Source: Craterostigma plantagineum (lineage: Eukaryota; Streptophyta; Magnoliopsida; Lamiales; Linderniaceae). Taken from it: 64,000 nucleotides of DNA. Made by a program: the position numbers and the translations under genes. Positions 1 to 10,927 of this stretch are shown in pieces. The notes under the pieces were generated by a model. It was given only the letters and a program-made list of their open reading frames with translations, ran no database searches and was not told the origin of the DNA. Every line of letters begins with the position of its first letter. Position 1 is the first letter of the stretch. The stretch covers positions 184,715 through 248,714 of the forward strand of contig JAPQWV010000743.1 in assembly GCA_027422505.1 (NCBI GenBank). The letters run 5' to 3'.

Positions 1-1352
1 GTTTCAAGTCACCACCACATAGTTTCTCTCTCGCCGACGGCCACCCGTCGTCTTGAGCCATCGCCATGGAGTTGTTTCTCAGATTTTGTAATTTTTCGGA
101 ATTATTTTGTAGTTATTTTGTAATTCTAACAGGTTTTATGGGGAAAAAAACTGAAATTTTCTTTCGAATATTCGATATCCGCGAATACGAATCGATTTTT
201 AGGATTCGAATACGAATCGAATCGAATACAAATACTTGAAAAAATTAACGAATACAATTGAATATTATGATATTCGATTCGATTCGGTTCGTTTGCAAAA
301 TCATATCCACCAATTTCATCCAACATCTCATCTAAATCATCATCTAAATCTGGCATCCTATCGTCCACCCGATTGCTAGCATGATCATTATCTGCATCAT
401 CACCGCTATGATCTATATATACTCGTTCCCCATGTAACACCCATTCAGGATAATTATATGTGAACCCGTTAGTGTACAAGTCACATTTCACGTCTTCAAG
501 AGTTTATACCTTGTATGTGGCAAATACTGCAAGGACATGGAATCAGACCGTTACGCGTCTTCATATTCTTTTTTGCAAAATCAAGGAATGATTCACTCCT
601 TTAATATATGACTCCGAAAAAGTATTTGTTTCTTTCGTCCAGCTCTTATCCATCGTTGCACCTACAACCATAAAACGTCTTCCCATCAATATTTTAATAC
701 TTAATGTGCATTTCGTACACGTTGATCAGAGACTCGGGTCTAACAAGCAAGAAAATCGCAATACTCTAAAATCAAGAAACTAGATCTATGCGAGATTTTT
801 GGGTTTAAAAGGCCAAGCAATGAGGTGAAAAGAGTGGGTGTTTTCTACCTGATGTCGTCGATGGCCTTCTAGAATCTGATATTGATTGTTGGTGCTGTTG
901 GATTATTGGAGAAGTAGAGAGATCGGCAAGTTTTGAGAGGATGACTTCTATTTTGGGAATTAATTAATTAGCTTCTCTTTTCATTTTTCTAATGACAAAA
1001 CATAATACTCTAATACATATTATTGGTTAATGCATTGCCAACAGCTTCTCTTTTTTTATGTGAGGATTTTTTTGTCACATAAAATTTATTTATTATTAGG
1101 ATATTTATAACTATATGTGAGGATTTTATTTATCACATTAATGTTTAGCTTTTGTGAGGAAATATATTACTATTATGTGATGAAAAAACAATTTCCTCAA
1201 ATAATTATATTTCACTTATGAGGAAAAAAATTTCCACATTATATAATAGTTATTGTGAGTAAAAAATTATTTCCTCAAATAATCTAATTTTATGTGATGA
1301 TTTTTATGTTATCACAAAAACATGGTCACATAGAATAACATTTTTTGTATTG
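1..1352 (-). mobile_element. CACTA (En/Spm) transposon, 5' part, degenerate
   Basis: The element reads on the minus strand. Its outer end is at 1341-1352, where the minus strand reads CAATACAAAAAA, one base from the CACTACAAAAAA end typical of plant CACTA elements. Just inside (about 1040-1330) are many copies of TATGTGAGGA / TCCTCACATA-like words in both orientations, matching the subterminal repeats where the transposase binds. Further in is a transposase-associated domain fragment (126-653). The other end lies outside the window. About 140-300 is rich in ATTCGAATAC-like words and may be a separate small insertion. The superfamily assignment rests on the domain plus the end; the boundaries are approximate. 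Confidence 0.7.
126..653 (-). pseudogene. CACTA transposase N-terminal (transposase-associated domain), frameshifted
   Basis: Minus-strand reading starts at MDKSW (codon at 651-653). It continues in a second frame with FLDFAKKN and IPCPCSIC, then in a third frame with CDLYTNGFTYNYPEWVLHGE (about 431-491). These blocks, in this order, are the signature of the plant transposase-associated domain found at the start of CACTA TNP2-type transposases, including its Cys-rich CPC..C part and the final WxxHGE. At least two frameshifts and an in-frame stop separate the blocks, so it cannot give a working product. After HGE follows an acidic tail rich in Asp (about 300-430), also usual for this family. 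The catalytic transposase core is not in the window. Confidence 0.72.
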
Positions 1353-1810
1353 ATGATGGGAGAGGTCAGAGCCTCGCTTACGTGGTGAGGCATTTTATAG
1401 GGTAGATATTTGCTGGCAAGTAAGGCGAGAAATGGGTTGATTTGATGGGTCTCTTGACTTCAAGTTGTGATCTTATTACTTAATTTTCAGATTTGGAATG
1501 GGTTCAATGTTTGCTTTTTTGACTGTTGTTTCTTCTATTCTTGGCTGCAGACTTGAGATGTCTTGTTCTTGATCTTTTTTAATTATGCTCTGCTCTTCAT
1601 AAAGGATTCTTGGTGAATTCACTACTAAACTACACAACTGAACAGAAGCAGGTTATATCTACCACCTATCATCCTGCCTCTGAGGACACAGGAACTAACT
1701 AAAGCCATCCCATTCCCAACATTATATATTATCAGACTCCACACACCATTTCTCAACATTTACTTACATCAAAATCCTCAAGCACAATCACTACCAATAC
1801 ATGCATACAA
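1353..1810. other. Intergenic stretch before the tandem triplication
   Basis: No gene or recognisable element is seen. The flank right after the CACTA end reads atgatgggag. There is no long open frame and only ordinary AT-rich composition. Confidence 0.5.
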
Positions 1811-2413
1811 ATTGTCAGCCACATCATATCACGAATAGCTCGCAGGTGATGAATCAAAAAAGATAAGGTGACAAAATTTCATCATTGCATCCCATTCATA
1901 TAACATGTTGCAAACAAGCAAGCAAAAAATATAAACTCGTCAAATACTCCAAAAGGAAAGAAAGCTTGTTCTACAAACAAAATATAATAAAAACGTAAAA
2001 TATTGCATCAAGGAACGGAGAAGAGACACGTGGGAAGGAAACAATCTTCCGAACCCTCAGCCTGGGTCCTAAAACAAATTTTAATCTCTTCTCAATTTCG
2101 ACCCATCATCCAATCAACGCATGCGAAAATCTATAGTCAAATGCGGGCGCTTAGAGGTCAATTAAAGTGCGTACGACGCAGAAAATATTATGAAGATGAT
2201 GTCTGTAGCTAACAAATACGCTTCCAATATTGCGATGAAAGTGACGAGTTCCTAATGACAATCCTGGATAGATGGCAAACGAGCTCCTCCATCTACCCAT
2301 GCAAACCAGTCCGTCCAGCACAAACCATTCTTAATAACACAATCATAGAATACTATTCGGTAGGAATCGCAATCCTTTGAACTCTAACCAATGGGAACCA
2401 CTATGTTGTACAC

Positions 2414-3167
2414 TTAAAATGAAATCTCCAACAGTTGTACGACAAGCAAGTCATGCCCATCATCGATGAACGAAAACGAGCACATGCAAATACAATCCTC
2501 GGGATGAGGATAACGAAGATACTTGTAGAGGTTAGTAGGTCGTTCAGAAGAGCAGTGGTCGTAGATCAGGGAGAGGAGTCCACCCTTACATAGCAATATC
2601 AAATAACTCAAATTTTCCACAGTCAGGTCAATAGTAGAAAATGAAGAACTCAATACTAGTATTTTTTTCCCATCAGGTGTTGGACAAGACAAGCCATGAG
2701 ATTATGCTTGCAAAAACTGCACCGGACTATCGACATCAATTAGCATAGCACTGGTCAATGTCACAACCTCTCGTGGCAGTGAAAAGGACTAGGAGAGGTT
2801 ATGGCGACGATCATGGTACTGATATTGAAGAAGGCAAATCATATTTGTGCAGCTCTTTTTCCATCCTAACCTGATTTATTGAAAAACGGATGAGGGTTGA
2901 GTGGACCATAGGCATCATCACCGCTTGCATCATCATCTAAATCCAATAGAGACAAGCAATGACACACGTCGAAGACATCGTTTCCATAAGAAAAGATGCT
3001 ATCCACGTCAGATCAGAACGCAAAAGCAAGCTAACCATATCTTACCAAATGTAGATTTTCCTTCGCCATCCACAATCGAGGGTACCCACAACAGCCGGAT
3101 TTTAGAAGACAAACAGAATACATCTCCATCTTCGCGATCGCGATATCCCTCTATGCTTATGGTATGA
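2414..3167 (-). pseudogene. Triplicated gene fragment, copy 1 (unknown, kelch/F-box-associated-like)
   Basis: Minus-strand blocks shared by all three repeat units are seen here. An upstream block around 3060-3150 encodes VPSIVDGEGKSTFGKIW. A downstream block at 2414-2692 reads CPTPDGKKILVLSSSFSTID, then PTNLYKYLRYPHPEDCICMC, then FSFIDDGHDLLVV. Frame changes relative to copy 2 (for example after STIDLTVENL) show single-base indels. The FDIAMEEWTHLP-type text seen in copy 2 and the alternating hydrophobic strands resemble beta-propeller proteins of the kelch or F-box-associated kind. I do not recognise a specific family, and that reading is only a guess. The gene would need several exons; none of the three copies is intact. 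Confidence 0.35.
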
Positions 3168-3888
3168 CTTGATCGATCGACTGAGAAAAAATTTAGATTA
3201 GGGATCTGTCGTTTATCACTTAATTTGATATCGAAATGAAGTTGGACTGATCCATTGGATGGATTAAAGACAAATTAATGGCCATCAAATTAAAGAATGA
3301 CCCAATTTCTCAAAAATAAAATTATAGAAATTTTCGATTTAATTATTAAAAATAAAGAGAGAATTGCCAGCCACATCATATAACGAATAACTCGTAGGTG
3401 ACGAATCAAGAAAGATAAGGTGACAGATTTTCATCATTGCATTCCATTCATACAACTTGCTGTTAGCTAGCAAGCAAAAATATAAACTCGTCAAGTACTC
3501 ATGAAAGGAAAGAAAGCTTGTTCTACAAACAAATATAATAAAAACGTAAAATATCGCATCAAAGCAGAGACACGTGGGAAGGAAACAATCTTCCCAACCC
3601 TCAGCCTGTTGGTAACATATTTTATCTCTTCATCATTTCGACCCATCATCCGAATCAACGCATGTGCAAATATCTATAATCAAATGCGGTGCTTGTCTTC
3701 GAGTTCAACTGATAGCGCTTCCAATATTGCGTTGATAGCGGCGAGTCCTAATGAAATCCTGGATAGAATGACAAACGAGCTCCTCCATCTACCCATGCAA
3801 AACAGTCCGTCTAGCACAAACCATTCTTAACTAACATAAACACATAATACTCTTCGGTAGGAAATTGCAATCCATTGAACTCTAACCA

Positions 3889-4694
3889 CTAGGAACCACT
3901 CTGTTGTATATTTAAAATGAAATCTCCACAAGTTGTAACGACAAGCAAGTCATGCCCATTATCGATGAACGAAAACGAGCACACGCAAATACAATCCTCG
4001 GGATGAGCATAACGATGATACCTGTACAAGTTAGTAGGTCGTAAGAAGGGCTGGGGGCTTAGATCAGGGAGATGAGTCCACTCTTCCATTGCAATATCAA
4101 ATAACTCAATTTTTCCGCAGTCAAAGTCAATAGTAGAAAATGAAGAACTCAATACTAGTATTTTTCCCATCAGGTGTTGGGCAAGCCATGGGACTATGCT
4201 TGCAAAATTGCATCGGACTATCGACATCAATTAGCATAGCAGCACTCAACGTGACAACCTCTCGTGCAGGAAAAAGACTAGGAGAGGATGACGACGACGA
4301 CGATGATGATACTGATATTGAAGAAGGCAAATCATATTTGTACATCTCTTTTTTCCATCCCAAATAGGTAGACGGTCGAGCTAACAACCGCAAAATACAG
4401 ATACACCTAAACTAGATTTATTGAAAAACGGACGAGGGTTGAGTGGAACATAGGCATCATCACCGCTTGCATCGTCATCTAAATCCAATAGAGACAAGCA
4501 ATGACACACGTCGAACACATCGTTTCCCTAAGAAAGATACTATCCACGTCAGATTCAGGAACGGAAAAGCAAGCTAACCATATCTTACCAAATGTAGATT
4601 TTCCTTCGCCATCCACAATCGAGGGTACCCACAACAGCCGGATTTTAGAAGGACGAACAGAATACATCTCCATCTTCGCGATCTCGATATCCAT
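3889..4694 (-). pseudogene. Triplicated gene fragment, copy 2 (best preserved)
   Basis: Minus-strand pieces, in order, are: 4479-4694 (MEMYSVRPSKIRLLWVPSIV, then GEGKSTFGKIWLACFSVPES); 4127-4393 (YKYDLPSSISV, a poly-Ser run from the trinucleotide tract, then REVVTLSAAMLIDVDSPMQF); and 3889-4230 (GKILVLSSSFSTIDFDCGKI, ELFDIAMEEWTHLPDLSP, CICVCSFSFIDNGHDLLVV). Between them are stops and frame changes. ELFDIAMEEWTHLP resembles a kelch-type strand, where a variable is displayed and a W sits before LP. The poly-Ser tract comes from an expanded GAC/GTC repeat and differs in length between copies. The original gene was probably multi-exon; the product is unknown. Confidence 0.38.
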
Positions 4695-5801
4695 CTATGC
4701 TATTGTATGACTTGATCGATCGATTGAGAAAAAAGTTAGATTAGTGATCTGTCATTTATCACTTAATTTGATATCTAGTTCAAATTAAAAGTTGGATCGA
4801 TCCATTGGATGTATTAAGACAAATTTTTGGCCATCAAATTAGAGATAACCCAATTTCTTAAACAAAATAAAATTGGTAAAATTAAATATGAAATATGGGG
4901 CCAGGGCCAAACCAGGCCGAAACGACCTAATATACTTCGATAAGTCTGTTGTGCTATTTATTTATAGAAACAATATAAATATAACAGCAAAAACCTAAAA
5001 TGGTCCTCAATGTTTACCATGTGGATCAATATGGTCCTCGATGTTTCTCGAGGACCAATATGGTCTCGAGTAGTCCCGATGTTATCAAAAATACCAAATC
5101 AGTCCCTATGTCAGTTGACAACTAATTTTGACTGTTAAGTGACTTGTGATTGGCCAGTCCAAAAAATTGTGAATTACCATTAAAAAGGGAAAAATGATCC
5201 AAAATACTCACAAACATCCAACAAAAAGGAAAAGATATTAACAAACTAAAAAATAAAATAAAATTATAGAGAAATTCTTTTTGATAATAATTAAATAAAT
5301 TAAAAATAAAGAGAGAATTGCCAGCCACATCATACCACGAATAGCTCGCAGGTGGTGAATCAAGAAAGATAAGGTGACAAAATTTCATCATTGCATTCCA
5401 TTTATATAACTTGCTGCAAGCAAGCAAGCAAAAATATGAACTCGTCAAGTACTCGCAAAAAGAAAGAGAGCTTGTTCTACAAACAAAATATAATAAAAAT
5501 GTGAAATATCGCCTCAAAGCAGAGACACATGGGAAGGAAACAATCTTCCCAACCGTCAGCATGGGGTCCAAAAATAATTTTAATCTCTTCATCAATTTGA
5601 TCCATCATCTGAATCAATGCATGAGCAAATATCTATAGTCAGATGCTGACGATCGTCTTTGAGGTCAACAAAAAGTGCATGTGATGCAGAAAATATTAGA
5701 AGATGATGGCTGCAGCTAACTAATTGCGCTTCCAATATTGCGACGATAGCGACGAGTTCCTAATGACAACCCTGGATAGCATGATAAACGAGCTCCCCCA
5801 T

Positions 5802-6631
5802 CTACCCATGCAACCAATCCGTCCAGCACAAACCATTCTTAATTAACACAAACACAGAATTCTCTTCGGTAGGAAAATGCAATCCTTTGAACTCTAACCA
5901 CTGGAACCACTCTTTTGTATATTTAAATGAAATCTCCAACGCTTGTAACGAAAAGCAATTATGCCCATCATCGATGAACGAAAATGAGCACACGCAAATA
6001 CAATCCTCGGAATGAGGATAACGACGATACTTGTAGAAGTTAGTAGGTCGTGAGAAGAGCAGTGGTCGTTATCCAGGAGATGAGTCCACTCTTTGATAGC
6101 AATATCAAATAACTCAAATTTTCAACAGTCAATGTCAATAGTAAAAAATGCAGAACTCATTACTAGTATCTTTTTCCCATCAGGTGTTGGACAAGCCATG
6201 GGACTATGCTAGCAAAACTGCATCAAGACTATCCACTCAATTAGCATAGCAGCAGCCAATGTCACAACCTCTCGTGGCAGTGGCAAAAGACTAGGAGAGG
6301 ATGACGACGACGACGATGATGATAATGATACTGATATTGAAGAAGGCAAATCATATTTGTACAGCTCTTTTTCCACCCCAAACAGGTCGAGGGTCGAGCT
6401 ACAACGCACAATGCAGATACACCTAAACTAGATTTATTGAAAAACAGATAAGGGTTGAGTGGAATAGGCATCATCATGGCTTGCATCGTCATCTAAATCC
6501 AACAGTAACAAGCAATGACCCACGTCGCACACATCGTTTCCATCGCCATCCACGACCGAGGGTACGCACAACCGCCGGATTTTAAAAGGACGAAGAGAAT
6601 ACATCTCCATCTTTGTGATCGCGATATTCAT
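5802..6631 (-). pseudogene. Triplicated gene fragment, copy 3
   Basis: Minus-strand blocks are: 6434-6631 (MEMYSLRPFKIRRLCVPSVV, then GNDVCDVGHCLLLLDLDDDA); 6209-6409 (YKYDLPSSISV, a poly-Ser run, then REVVTLAAAMLIEW); and 5802-5993 (CSFSFIDDGHNCF, FPTEENSVFVLIKNGLCWTD). Compared with copy 2 it has lost about 80 bp, which fuses the DGDG block directly to DVCDVGH. The last block (VFVLIKNGLCWTDWLHG) looks like the start of a further propeller strand and is the furthest downstream part seen in any copy. It is decayed like the others. Confidence 0.35.
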
Positions 6632-7199
6632 CTATGCTTATTGTCTGACTTGATCGATCAATTGAGAAAAATAGCTAGATTAGGGATCTGTCATTTATCA
6701 CTTAAATTGATATCTAGTTCAAATTAAAAGTTGGACTGATCCATTAGATGGATTAAGATAAATTAATGGCCATCAAATTAAAGAATGATCCAATTTCTTA
6801 AATAAAATAAAATTGGGCAAAATTAAATATGATATATGGGGCCAGTGCCAGACCAGGCAGAAAAGACTAATATACTTCGATAAGTCTGGTGTGCTTTTAT
6901 TTAAACATGAATAGAAACAATATAAATATACCACAACAAAACCTAAAATGTTCCTCAATGTTTACCATGTGGACCAATGTGGTCCCCGATGTTTCTCAGG
7001 GACAAATTTAATCGCCGATGTTATCGGAAGTACCAAATTGGTCCCTCCGTCAGTTGACAGCTAGGTTTGACCATTAAGTGACACGTGTCAACTTGTGATT
7101 GGCCAGTGCTAAAAATTGTGGACTAACATTAGAAAAGGAAAAAAATTCCAAAAAGCTCAAAAAAATCCAACAAAAAGGAGAGGATATTAATAAATTAAA

Positions 7200-7930
7200 G
7201 AATACAGTAAAAGTATAGAGAAATTCTTTTTAATCGTAATTACATAAATTACAAATATAGAGAGAAAAAAATATTCTAAAATTAAAAATACAAGGATAAT
7301 GAAATAAATTAAATACAAATTAATACAAAAGACAGAAATTCTTCAGAATAAAAAACTATTCTAAAATATAATATATTATAAAAATATCTCTAAACAGAAT
7401 TTTCGAGATCTGGGACGATTTCATCCTCGTTAATTTGATAGGGCGGGGTCGGATATTCTAGTGATCTTTCATAGGAATTTTTTTAGTGCAATTTCAGTAG
7501 AATTCTAATAAAAAATTTCTGTTTTGTTTTTTATAATATATATTATTATATTTTAGATAACGGTTGCATCTCAGTAACTTGGCAGGGATAAGGACAGAGA
7601 TTCTCGTAAACTTCAAATGGTAATTTTATCTTTATGTTTGTTTAATTACATTTTTGTTTATATTTTTATTTTCATTCTAAAGATTTTCTATCTTTTGTAT
7701 TAATTTGTATTTAATATATTAAACTTTTCAGTATACTTTTAATATTAATATATTTTTTATTCTCTCTTTATTTTTAATTTTGTTTTAACTATTATTTACA
7801 TTCTCAATAATTCTATTTTATTTCTATTAATATTTTTTTCTGTTTTTTATGAATTTTTGTTATATATTTATTTTATACATCTTTCAAGCAGACTTAACTA
7901 CTATTTTTCCCGATTCTGTTGATCAATCTA
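7200..7930. repeat. AT-rich stretch with a large imperfect inverted repeat
   Basis: No gene is seen. The left arm (about 7200-7385) and right arm (about 7490-7850) are roughly complementary. For example ACAAATTAATACAAAAGA at about 7315 pairs with TCTTTTGTATTAATTTGT at about 7690, and AGAGAGAAAAAAATA at about 7260 pairs with the region near 7750-7770. The outer part of the left arm is also the tail of the tandem repeat unit. A MITE-like or foldback origin is possible. Confidence 0.5.
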
Positions 7931-7959
7931 TTTTTCTTAATTAAGTATCAAGTGATGTA

Positions 7960-10638
7960 TGTCATAGTAGGCTAGGGCATCCTTCAGCTCAAGTCTTTGA
8001 ATTGTTTAGGAACTCTGTAAAACGAGAGTGTAAAAATTTGCCCCTTGGCAAAACAGAAGAGAATTATGTTTCTATCAGATAAAAAATCTACATGTGCAAG
8101 CTTTGATTTAATACATTATGACGTGTAGCGACCCTTCTATGCACCTTCGCACTAGGACATCAATATTTTGTGACCATTGTAGATGATCACACACGTTGTA
8201 CCTGGATTATCATGAAAAACAGAAGTCTGAAGTTCAGTCTGTGATTTCTTTCATCTTGCATTGGTTGAAACTCAGTTTAATTCTAGAGAAAAAACTGTGA
8301 GGACAGACAATGCGAGGGAACTTAACATGTCTTATTTGCTGAAGAATAAGGGAATTATACATCATTATTCTTGTGTCCAAACACCACAGCAAAACTCGGT
8401 TGTTGCAAGGAAACATCAACACTGTTAAATGTGGCTTGTGCTCTGTACTTTGAGTCTAAGATTCCTATAGAATATTGGTCAGTGTGTCTTGACAGCTGCT
8501 TACTTGATCAATAGGATTCCTTCGGTTCTTTAAATAACAAAAGTCCTTATGAGTTACTTTTCCAAAGACCAGTAGATTATTCTTCTTTTCGAGTTTTTGG
8601 TTGCTTGTGTTTTTGTTCCACCCTTAGTGCTCTTCGACCGGCCACGAGCTAAGGAGTGTTTTTCATTGGATATCCAAATGGGATTAAGGGTTATAAAGTG
8701 TTAGACATGGCAACAAGGTAAGTGATCATATTAAGAGATGTTAGGTTCAAAGAAGATGAGTTTCCCTTTAGAAAAGAAGCTGCTTCAAAGGACTCATTGA
8801 ACCCTTTTTCTTTTCATGTCTTGCCGTAGTCTTCCATGGTGAATCCTGTGTTAGAAGAAGTTTTTATTCACCAGGTTCTACTTCAACAGAGGACAACTCA
8901 CCCCAAGTCACAAGATGCTCTTACCTTACCAGATTCACTATTCAAAATCATCATGAGCAGAATCTTGCAGGGGACCAGGAACAAGACTCTGAGTACCTAG
9001 AAATTGAAACAGATCTTCAGTCTCAGGAACATTAAGAACTTATAAGGTCATTCAGACAGCCTAAGAGGCTACAATATCTGGACGACTATCATTGTAATAA
9101 CCTGTTAGACAAGAGAGTCTTATTCCCATTGTTCAAGGTGCTCACTTACCAGAATTTCTCAAAGGATTTCAATCATCCAATGCTATGAGTTTGGAGAGGG
9201 ACCTGCTAATTTCCTGCAAGCCTCTCAGTCAGAAAGATGGATGGCAACCTTAGAGGAGAAAAGTCCATAGTCACTCTACCGAGAGGGAAGAGACCATTGG
9301 AAATAGTTGGGTATACATACTCAAATACAATTCCGAAGGACAAATTGAAAAACACAAATCTCGTTTGGTGGCAAAGGGGTGTGATCAAAGAGAAGGGGTG
9401 GATTACATCGACATCTTTGCACCTGTGGCGAAGCCCAACACAAGATCATCTTATCCTTAGCTGCAAAACTGAGGTGGAATCTTGTGCAAATGGATGTAAA
9501 AAACACATTCTTAAATGGAGAGCTATCTGAAGAGGTTTATATGAGACTTCCTCAAGGTTTCGGCAGCAGATATGCAAAGGGAGCAGAAGCTAGGAAAGTA
9601 GGTTGCACAGGTCAATTTATGGTCTCAAACAAGCTTCGAGATAGTGGAATAAAAGGTTCACTGATGCTGTTACAGACTATGGTTTCTTGTTTCACCTAAA
9701 CTCAATCTGATCACACACTATTCACCAAAGGAAAAGGAGACCAGTTGGTTGTGCTGCTCTTGTATGTTGATGATGTCATCTTAGTTGGTCCATCAGCTAG
9801 TGAGATACATCAGGCCACCTTCTCAGCTCATGTTTAAGTGAAAGACATGGGGGAGTTGAAGTTCTTCCTTGGAATAGAGGTAGAAGTGAGGCAGAGATAT
9901 ATCTTACACAAAGAAAATATACTCTGCAATTACTTGAAGACACGTGGTACATCAATGCCAAGCCACTAACAGCACCTATAAGTCATGGTGACAAGATCAC
10001 AACCAATGATGGCGAGCTACTAACTGATCTGTTCCAGTATATGAGGCTAGTTGGGCGAATGTTATACCTCACTTTTACAAGACCAGACATCGCTTATGTT
10101 GTGCAAGCTCAGTCAGCTCATGTCAGCACTAGAACGGTTCATCTAAGGTAGCACATCACCTACTGAGATACTTAAAGAGCTCACCAGGTCAGGGTCTGTT
10201 TATGTTTTCAGAACAGAATATAACTCCCAATGCTTTCTGATGCTGATTGGGCAGTTTGTAGAGATACTAGGATCAATTACAGGGTATTGCACTTTTTTAG
10301 CGAACACCTTCATCACTTGGAAGGCAAAGAAACAAGCTACTGTCTTGAGGTCTTCGACTGAAGCTGAGTATAGAGAATTAGGTGTTGTGGTAGACGAAGT
10401 TTTGTGGATCAAACAGTTGGTAGCAGAATTACATATAGATAGAGTTCAAGTCCCAATGATCTACTGTGATAGGCTTTCAGCCCTAAGTTGCTTCAAATCG
10501 AAAATTCATGAGAGGTCTAATCATATGATGAATGGAGCGATCAAGTTACTCCCTGTCAGAACAGAATATCAACTAGTAGATTTTACTAAACACTCAATGG
10601 ACCTCAGATCAAAGACTTCTTACTCAAGATGTCTGTAG
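7960..10638 (+). pseudogene. Copia A pol polyprotein remnant
   Basis: Integrase text [20 protein letters not shown] and [15 protein letters not shown] gives the catalytic D..D..E region with PQQN. Reverse transcriptase gives VQMDVKNTFLNGELSEEVYM near 9485-9540 and the active-site YVDD at 9763-9774. RNase H gives TGYCTFLANTFITWKAKKQA, TVLRSSTEAEY (10330-10375), VLWIKQLVAELH and MIYCDRLSALS. Frame changes and stops occur throughout (for example before 8100, near 8520, 9270, 9699 and 9836). The longest open part is the RNase H block, 10240-10638. The catalytic residues are still readable but no full product can form. Confidence 0.8.
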
Positions 10639-10669
10639 TCGATTATACCATCCATATGTGGGGGGATTT

Positions 10670-10759
10670 TGAAAAATAAGAAAGGTAGATTAAGCTAAGT
10701 TCATGTGCCTTAGTCTCGGATGTTGCGAAGCAGTGGAAAGCTAGAGGGAGAAGAAGCAT
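10670..10759 (+). repeat. Copia A 3' LTR, left part (U3)
   Basis: It begins TGAAAAATAAG right after a G-rich polypurine tract and ends with AGCAT, the left target-site copy of nested element D. It continues at 15313. No second copy of this LTR is seen in the window, so the call rests on position, PPT and the R-U5-like far end. Confidence 0.55.
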
Positions 10760-10927
10760 TGTTAGGCTAAAGATATTTGCCTCAATGAATGATTTGCGTT
10801 GATATGAACCTTATTAATAGAGTACAAGGATATCACTATCTACGGAAATACAATAACTACCAAATAATAAAAGATAAATCAAGATTTGATATCATTATCA
10901 TTAATATTGATATCATTATCATTATTA
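10760..10927 (-). repeat. Element D 3' LTR (168 bp)
   Basis: Near-identical to 15140-15307. On the plus strand it starts TGTTAGGC and ends CATTATTA. It contains two direct copies of TGATATCATTATCATTA. On the coding strand the ends are TA..CA rather than the usual TG..CA. LTRs this short are unusual for an element that carries gag-pol. Confidence 0.93.

Larger units (their letters stand above)
1811..7265. repeat. Tandem triplication of a 1.5-1.95 kb segment
   Basis: The same order of landmarks occurs three times. The unit start, GCCAGCCACATCATA, is at about 1816, 3368 and 5320. The motif GTTGGACAAG/GTTGGGCAAG is near 2680, 4176 and 6186. A GAT(GAC)n trinucleotide tract is near 4290 and 6303. 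The unit-end motif GATCGATC..TGAGAAAAA is near 3171, 4711 and 6650, and a tail ends in AAAATAAAGAGAGAA. Units are about 1811-3366, 3361-5318 and 5311-7265. Unit 1 lacks most of the tail (the GGGGCCAG..ACCAGGC and ATGTTTACCATGTGGA blocks), and unit 3 lacks about 80 bp present in units 1 and 2 near 4530-4610. All three carry the same broken minus-strand reading frames. The high but imperfect similarity suggests duplication followed by independent decay. Confidence 0.85.

Noticed and set aside
4140..4367. Plus-strand poly-Asp reading frame in the triplicated segment
   Set aside because: It comes from a GAC-type trinucleotide tract; the blocks shared between copies make better sense on the minus strand.
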